From Ceratobasidium sp. AG-K (Eukaryota > Basidiomycota > Agaricomycetes > Cantharellales > Ceratobasidiaceae), in assembly GCA_037039685.1 (NCBI GenBank), contig JAWNGF010000003.1, positions 1,674,001-1,738,000 on the forward strand: a DNA stretch of 64,000 nucleotides, given 5' to 3'. Made by a program: the position numbers and the translations under genes. Below, piece after piece: positions 58,547 to 64,000 of the stretch (its first letter is position 1; each line of letters opens with the position of its first letter). Under the pieces are notes generated by a model. It was not told the DNA's origin. It saw only the letters and a list, made by a program, of their open reading frames with translations, and did not search any database.

Positions 58547-61353
58547 CTATTTAAATCCACATACCCTGATAATACCCTTCGACACCAAAATCAACGCTTC
58601 ACGACTCTCGTAAAGCGGGTATATAACAACCGCAAACGCCGCGAGGAACGTCCAAGCAATCCCAACTCCCACCCAAGTCGCCAAACTCTTGGTCCCAAAC
58701 ACGAATTGAGAGAAGAATAGCGGGAAGGGGATCAGGATAATCATCACAATGAGGAGACCCACGCTACTCCATGCGGCAAACCGGAACGCTCCCTTGAGTG
58801 CAACCGGGTCGAGGTCCTCGTCATGAGTGACTCCCTTGTCGTGCCGCTCGTCGTCCTCGGCAGGTACGACCCGAATTTCTCCGGATCCAATGTCGGGTTG
58901 CTTCTTCTCATCGTCGTGGGGGGTATGGGTTCCGGATCCGGGAGTGGGAGCTCCGTGCGCATGAGTTGGTGCATTGATTGCACGAGTAACGTCGAATGAG
59001 AAGTTGTCGGGGCTCTACGATTGTAGTAGCCAGTAAGAAACATATCTGAAGAACCGACATGGATAGTACAAGACTCACAATGTACGACCAGCCGACTGAA
59101 ATGATACCGCCCACACCAATTGCTGCCATGTTGCCAGCCAGCATTTCATAATCACCGCCGCTTGTCTGCATTGCGAGGCCAGTTAAACCGCTCGTTCGAA
59201 CTACCCCCTTTAATCGTACTCACAGTTACGTTAATGACCTTGTCGTTCAGCGAGCTAGTGGTAACAAGCTATATGCATATTAATAACTTGGTCCTGCACG
59301 ATGTCACAATGGAGACTAACCCATGCAATAATTCCGGCGAAAAGTCCTGCGATGGCACCAACTAGGCAGCCTATCTTCGAAGCCTTTTGCCAAGTAATGC
59401 AAAGGGCAATAGGGACGACTGCAGACCCGAGGAGCGTACCCCTAGTAAACGTAAATTAAGCTTACTAGCCATCGCGAACATAGATTTACTAACATAAATG
59501 TGTACAACCACCCCATGCTCCTGTGAAAGAGGAACCCATGTTAGCTTGAACTCAAATGGAGCAGTAGTTGGGACGCACACTCCGATGTAGTAGAAGATAA
59601 GGCCGAATAAACCCATGCAAACGGCGAAGAAGGCAACCATGAAGTGTGAAACGCGCATGATCTGCGCCTCAGTGGCATGGGGATTTATGTACCGCTTGTA
59701 CACATCGTATGTGAGGAGAGAGGAGACGGCGATAAGCTCTGCGGATGTCGCGGAGGTGACGGCCAAGAACTGTAGACAATTAAGTCTCAGACGAGGGCGA
59801 GTGTGCTGGCCTACTTACAAGCAAAATTAACATAGCAGCAGCTCCAGAGGTGCCAAGAAGTGCGGCAGCTGCAGAAGGCGCAGGAAGCCCTGCACTGACA
59901 TCCGCGGGTGAGAGCTGGCGCATATCCGGGTCGTTGTGCAAAGCAACGGCGGCTAAACCAAGGGTGGTCGCAAACGTGAAAGGGATAGAGAACCAAGCCT
60001 ACATCGTTCAATGAATGATAGTTTGATCATTATTTTCTGAAATGGCTTACAAGACCGCCCAATAAATAGGCCTTGACACAAGATTGAGGCTTGCTGGCGA
60101 TGGCTCGTTGCCAGTACGCTTGGTCGTTGAACACAGTCGCGAAGTTTCCTAAAACAGCGCATAATTAATTGATATATGCGCAGAAAACTCACATATCTAT
60201 CCTTACCAATGATATTGATCACCCCAAAAATCAGTCCGTTCTTCGAGCGCATAGTCAAATAGCTTCCATGTGCATTTCCCGAGACGGGCTTCGAAGCGGC
60301 AGCCTCAACGAGCAGCTCGTGCATCCTAGCTGGGCTTCCAATCTTGGGTGAAGTCGCATAAACGGTAAAGATGAACGTAAGGATGATGGCGAATAGAACC
60401 GCAGTGTGGGTATAGTCACACAAGAGAGTAGCACGCATTCCACCCGCCACAACGTAGATCGCAACACCGATTGGGATGAGGAAACATGCTGCGATGGTAT
60501 TCATACCCGTGAGATCGGTCACAGTTGCCGAGCCACCAAGGATCAACATGGAAGATACAATGCTGTTTCGCCGCGCAGCTAAGTAATGGGACAGTCTCAG
60601 CTGGCGAAAAGACTCACATGTTGGTCGCAAGCCCAAAGAATAGGAAAATCAAATGCGCAAGAGTACCCCAGCGAGCGCCAATGATTTCGAGAAAAGTATG
60701 GGCGTTAGGACTGTTCAGCTTGAGCTTTGCAGCGAGCATTGCAAATAGAAGGACTTGGATGGTTGCCCCTGCACGTAACTATTAGTTGGAATATTCTAGG
60801 CGTCTGCACGGTCTCATTCACCAGCGCCATACCACCACGGCCCAGAAATACCATATTTGTATGCTACAGCACTCGATTGAAGCTATTTTCACCGCAGCTG
60901 AGTATCGCCCTAACGTGCTGAACTCCATCACTACTTACTAGAGTCGCTGCCCAAGTCCTTGGTTGACATAGGACGTTAATCAGTCTGAAGCTGAAATGAT
61001 CTTGATTGTATGGTGGCTCACCAGGCAGACACGATTCCCGAAGCAATCAGTCCGGGCTTGACACTGCGACTTGCGCTACTAAACTCTTCAGAGTTACTAG
61101 GAGAGAAGCCAGTGTAGCGAGCCTGGATCCACGTCAAGCCCAGCATGAACACCGAGAAAAATAAGCCAATCCCTAAGCAACACGGCGGGTCGCATTAGAA
61201 CACGAATCACTCCAGGTGGGGTCTTCAAGAACTTACCAACAACTGCCAAAGAAGTCACAGATCGGTATGAAAGCGCACGAAGACTATTTATGATTGCTTA
61301 CCGACGCCATACCCTGCACCTTGAGGTAGTACGGTACTGACGCTCTCCGACAT
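58547..61353 (-). CDS. DUR3: Urea/polyamine transporter Dur3 (sodium:solute symporter family)
   Basis: A plasma-membrane H+/urea symporter of the SSS family. The protein starts [18 protein letters not shown]. Conserved blocks are [102 protein letters not shown] and [41 protein letters not shown] follows, then [18 protein letters not shown]. The C-terminal part has a cytosolic acidic stretch ([19 protein letters not shown]) and two last membrane spans, ending IRVCGFK. Total is about 700 residues with roughly fifteen membrane segments, normal for Dur3. About ten short introns occur. A cluster of GATA sites lies just upstream (listed separately). Confidence 0.93.
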
Positions 61354-61443
61354 GGTCAATTTCCGAGTCTCCAAGCAGGATATTCCAAGCCCTTTCGCGT
61401 TTATATAGAACCCAGTCCAAGTTCGGGGACCACATCGTCAGAG

Positions 61444-61657
61444 ATAAGCCAGCTAAGCTTCGGACTTCGATCTGGAGTACGGTAAAGGCCGGTTTTCGGC
61501 CCACCTGTGTCGCCAGAATACTGATAGGTAGATGAAAGATGCTCTTATCATTGCCCCTCGCCTATAGTATACCGAAGAGCCGAAGTCTTATCAAGCGCGT
61601 TCAAGATGCAAGGGACAGTTTGTGGGGGATCATTCAGTTAGTCACGTGAGCGATAAG
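61444..61657. promoter_or_regulatory. GATA-factor site cluster upstream of DUR3
   Basis: Four GATAAG hexamers occur within 214 bp: 61444-61449 (+), 61544-61549 (as CTTATC), 61587-61592 (as CTTATC) and 61652-61657 (+). A GATAGG at 61523-61528 adds a fifth, weaker site. A CACGTG lies at 61643-61648. They are 91-304 bp upstream of the DUR3 ATG. GATA factors (AreA/NIT2 type) control urea uptake genes in fungi, so nitrogen regulation is likely. Confidence 0.6.
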
Positions 61658-63085
61658 AGCAAACTTCCATTACCGGCAATCAGAGCCTTATTTAGAGTCA
61701 TACCATGGGCATACAACGTTTAATTTGTGCCTGCGCTAATCCTCAAGTCTCCCAAGTGGTGCGAATCCGTCTTGGCAGGCGAATAATCCGGATGGGCGCC
61801 GTGAGCCATCGGCCTTGAGATTGAACTGAACTGAGTTAGTCCATAGGGTTAATCTGAGGAGAGTGGTGAAAAGAAAGGGTATCGATGCTCCTGAATACAC
61901 ATGTATTATCAGTGGTCACAAACCACTGTCGTATTTATGCACCGGTTAAAGGTGTTTGTTACTTTGCACCGCCCACAAGGAAGCGATAGCAGATCAGTTT
62001 TCAGCCTTGTATTACTTTGGATCAGCCGGAAGGCAGATATGCAATAATGAGCTGGGGCAAGTGGTATCAACGCCCTTTATGAACCTCGGCCGATGGTGCT
62101 TGAAAGCAAGCTATCTGGTACGATGCCTGAAACCTGATGAGCTTTGGCTGGGCCCCTTCGCCAGTTCAGTTCCAGCCCACGACTAGGCTCTAACTGGACC
62201 TGGGCCCAAATACACCCCAAATTATCAATGGAACATGCATAGAATTATATGGAGGAACTTTATGCTTAACTTTTAGTACGCTTTTGACTCTAAATGTTAT
62301 GAGGTGGGACGCTTCACTTTTGCTGTGCCCAAACCATTTAGAAGACTCCTGCAACCTTCATTGGGATCCGATGTGGGTTCGGCTAAGTTTGAGTCCTTAT
62401 GTCCGGAGGATACCACGGAAGGGTACCACACTGGCACTGGGAAGAGTGGGTTCGGTGCTCTCATACAACCCGCTCCAAGCCACCGTGGGCTATTGTCAAG
62501 CCCATTATATAATCTGGCGGAGCCTTTTGCTGATCCAGCTAATGCGAGATACAAATAGTTATTAAATGGCCCTATAGAATAACCAGCTTGTTCCGCGGGC
62601 TACAGCATGGGCGTTGGGAACGGTGTCGATCGAATAGCCATGCATGGAGATGCCTCGATTTTGATGACTTCGAAAAATACAAATAGAAGCATGTCGATTA
62701 TGGCGCCTTTTGACGGTGATGTTACAGTAATCAGAACGGCTCCGGCCTAGAATGTCTGAGGGCGCGTGGGGTGGAGTCCAAGGGGAGGATTCGAGCCCAG
62801 GATGCCGGGGCATATTTTACGCAAGCTTTCCTCAAACGGCAGGTGCAAGTACGAATAGGTACATATATTTTATGCCGACAATGTAAGGGAATGCGTGGAT
62901 GAGCACTGGGTCCGTGCTAGATTTGATAGAAGACAAACTGTGTTGCAACGCTCGGTGATTAACTTGAACCCCTGGAGAAGCCAAGATTTAGACACAATCA
63001 AGACAAACGCAATAACATTGTGGGTAAGGAAACAGGGAACATGTTTTCGATTTTTTTTATGGATACTCGTCGGAAAAAACCTCCA
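61658..63085. other. 1.4 kb region without a convincing gene
   Basis: Short ORFs only. A B-box-like string (minus strand GGCTCGAATCC, near 62788-62798) suggests another tRNA-derived SINE fragment around 62700-62820, but no A-box is clear. Confidence 0.35.
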
Positions 63086-64000
63086 CTACTCCAGCATTTC
63101 TGCCGGTATTTTACAGACCTGGAACCGCCTAGCAAAAAGACCTGGAAACAAGTCAGATTCTGGTGCGGCTAGAATCAAAATCTAACAAATGCATACCGTG
63201 AAGGTACAGAGTATCTTTGTAAAGTGCAGCGGATGTTGCCGAGGCACCCAAAGCCCCGTCGTCTTCGTATATCTGGTAAAGTAGCGAGTTATTTTCCTAA
63301 GAGGTTATACTAGTATTTCGATCCAAGTCACCTTTTGTACTTTGTATTTCTCTCCGAAATAGGATCCATGGCCCGTGTTGATGGAAATCCTATGAGCTGA
63401 CGAGGGAGCGGTTAAGCTGAGGTTTCTCATCGAGTTTATGGTGTCGAACATGGCCCTAGGGAACGACGCAGCAACGACAGAGCCGTCCGGAGATACCGCC
63501 AAATTATCCAACATCGAGCCTTGACAATACTGTGTTAGTGAGGCGCGACACCAACTCAATAGAATTACCGATTTGAATGGTCTCTGTCGGCACCAACGTC
63601 TTGTCCGCTTGCTGTTCGTGGACCGTTATATACCCGCCGTGGCAGCTTGCCACCCAGATTTTACCATCGTGAGTCTGGGAGGAGACTGTTTCAACCACAT
63701 GTCTATGTAATAATGGTCAACACACCTTGGCAATTCCGTTGCTTGCGAAAAGCTCATCCGCGGCAATCTTGCAACCAGTATTGACGTGGCAGTAGCCAAC
63801 GGAAGTGGACTTGGACCGTAACAAAAATGTCTGGATCTTTCTCTTCTGCGCATATAGCATGAACATTAACGCTGGTGCGCCCCAAATACGCAACTTACCA
63901 GTCCGGTTTTCGTCTGGTGGTCGTTGGTATACCAGAATTCTTTCCCGTTTGCTCCGCCGGCAACATCGTTCGGCGTAACAATAACCTCCGGGTCGGCGAT
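63086..64000 (-). CDS. Paraoxonase/SMP-30-like beta-propeller protein, 5' part off the window
   Basis: The 3' part of a calcium-dependent lactonase/arylesterase-type beta-propeller gene. Reading from the window edge, exons give DPEVIVTPNDVAGGANGKEF, WYTNDHQTKTG, VGYCHVNTGCKIAADELFAS, NGIAKG, KIWVASCHGGYITVHEQQ, SMLDNLAVSPDGSVVAASFP and YEDDGALGASATSAALYKDT. The last exon gives LYLHGLFARRFQVCKIPAE and stops at TAG (63086-63088). The 'NDVxxxxxxEFWYTND' and 'NGI', 'DNLxVxPDG', 'LxxGxFxxxxxVC' blocks match the paraoxonase family, including its calcium-ligand Asn/Asp positions. The N-terminus, and so any signal peptide, lies beyond 64000. Confidence 0.8.

Noticed and set aside
1..64000. CRISPR arrays, rRNA genes, complete tRNA genes or transposase genes
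   Set aside because: Looked for on both strands; none found. The window is a fungal nuclear region and no reverse transcriptase or transposase motif was recognised.

Overview
This window is nuclear DNA of a filamentous basidiomycete. Almost every gene is broken by many short GT-AG introns of about 48-60 nt, genes lie on both strands with short gaps, and the proteins are eukaryotic (CST, Ski and Ctf18-RFC subunits, Atg6, LIM-RhoGAP, a 40S ribosomal protein). The intron style, the aquaporin type and the plant-cell-wall enzymes suggest an Agaricomycete of the Rhizoctonia/Ceratobasidium kind. That assignment is inference. CDS coordinates below are genomic spans from start codon to stop codon, introns included. 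Exon joins were made by eye and could be off at individual splice sites.

Layout. 0-10 kb: a CLC chloride channel/transporter with two oversized introns, one holding a tRNA-derived SINE-like insert; a small basidiomycete family protein; a secreted small protein; a secreted type-B carboxylesterase. 10-20 kb: 40S ribosomal protein S0 (uS2), homocysteine S-methyltransferase, an aquaporin with altered NPA motifs, the cohesion factor Dcc1, and a single-pass membrane protein. 20-30 kb: a Rieske-AIF oxidoreductase and a LETM1-like mitochondrial protein, a 2.2 kb stretch with no convincing gene, then a dual-specificity-type phosphatase with a very long disordered N-terminus. 30-43 kb: a probable Ten1 telomere protein, the TPR protein Ski3, a disordered protein with an apparent one-base frameshift, a NADAR-domain protein, an M43 secreted metalloprotease and a BTB-domain protein. 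43-54 kb: a LIM/C1/RhoGAP protein, a GPI-anchored alginate-lyase-fold protein and a GH5 endo-beta-mannanase whose promoter carries an 80-bp-period duplication. 54-64 kb: a UPF0643 protein, Atg6/Beclin, a complex I 21-kDa-type subunit divergent from it across 128 bp, the urea transporter Dur3 with a cluster of GATA sites upstream, and the 3' part of a paraoxonase-like gene running off the end.

Most genes are housekeeping and show no operon-like logic. Two functional groupings are visible: secreted hydrolases (carboxylesterase, M43 protease, alginate-lyase-like, mannanase), consistent with a plant-associated or saprotrophic life, and mitochondrial proteins (AIF-like, LETM1-like, complex I subunit). 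I did not find a convincing undescribed multi-gene system. The most notable signals are regulatory or structural: the duplicated mannanase promoter, the DUR3 GATA cluster, the SINE-like intron insert, the NPC/NAA aquaporin, and the A6 frameshift.
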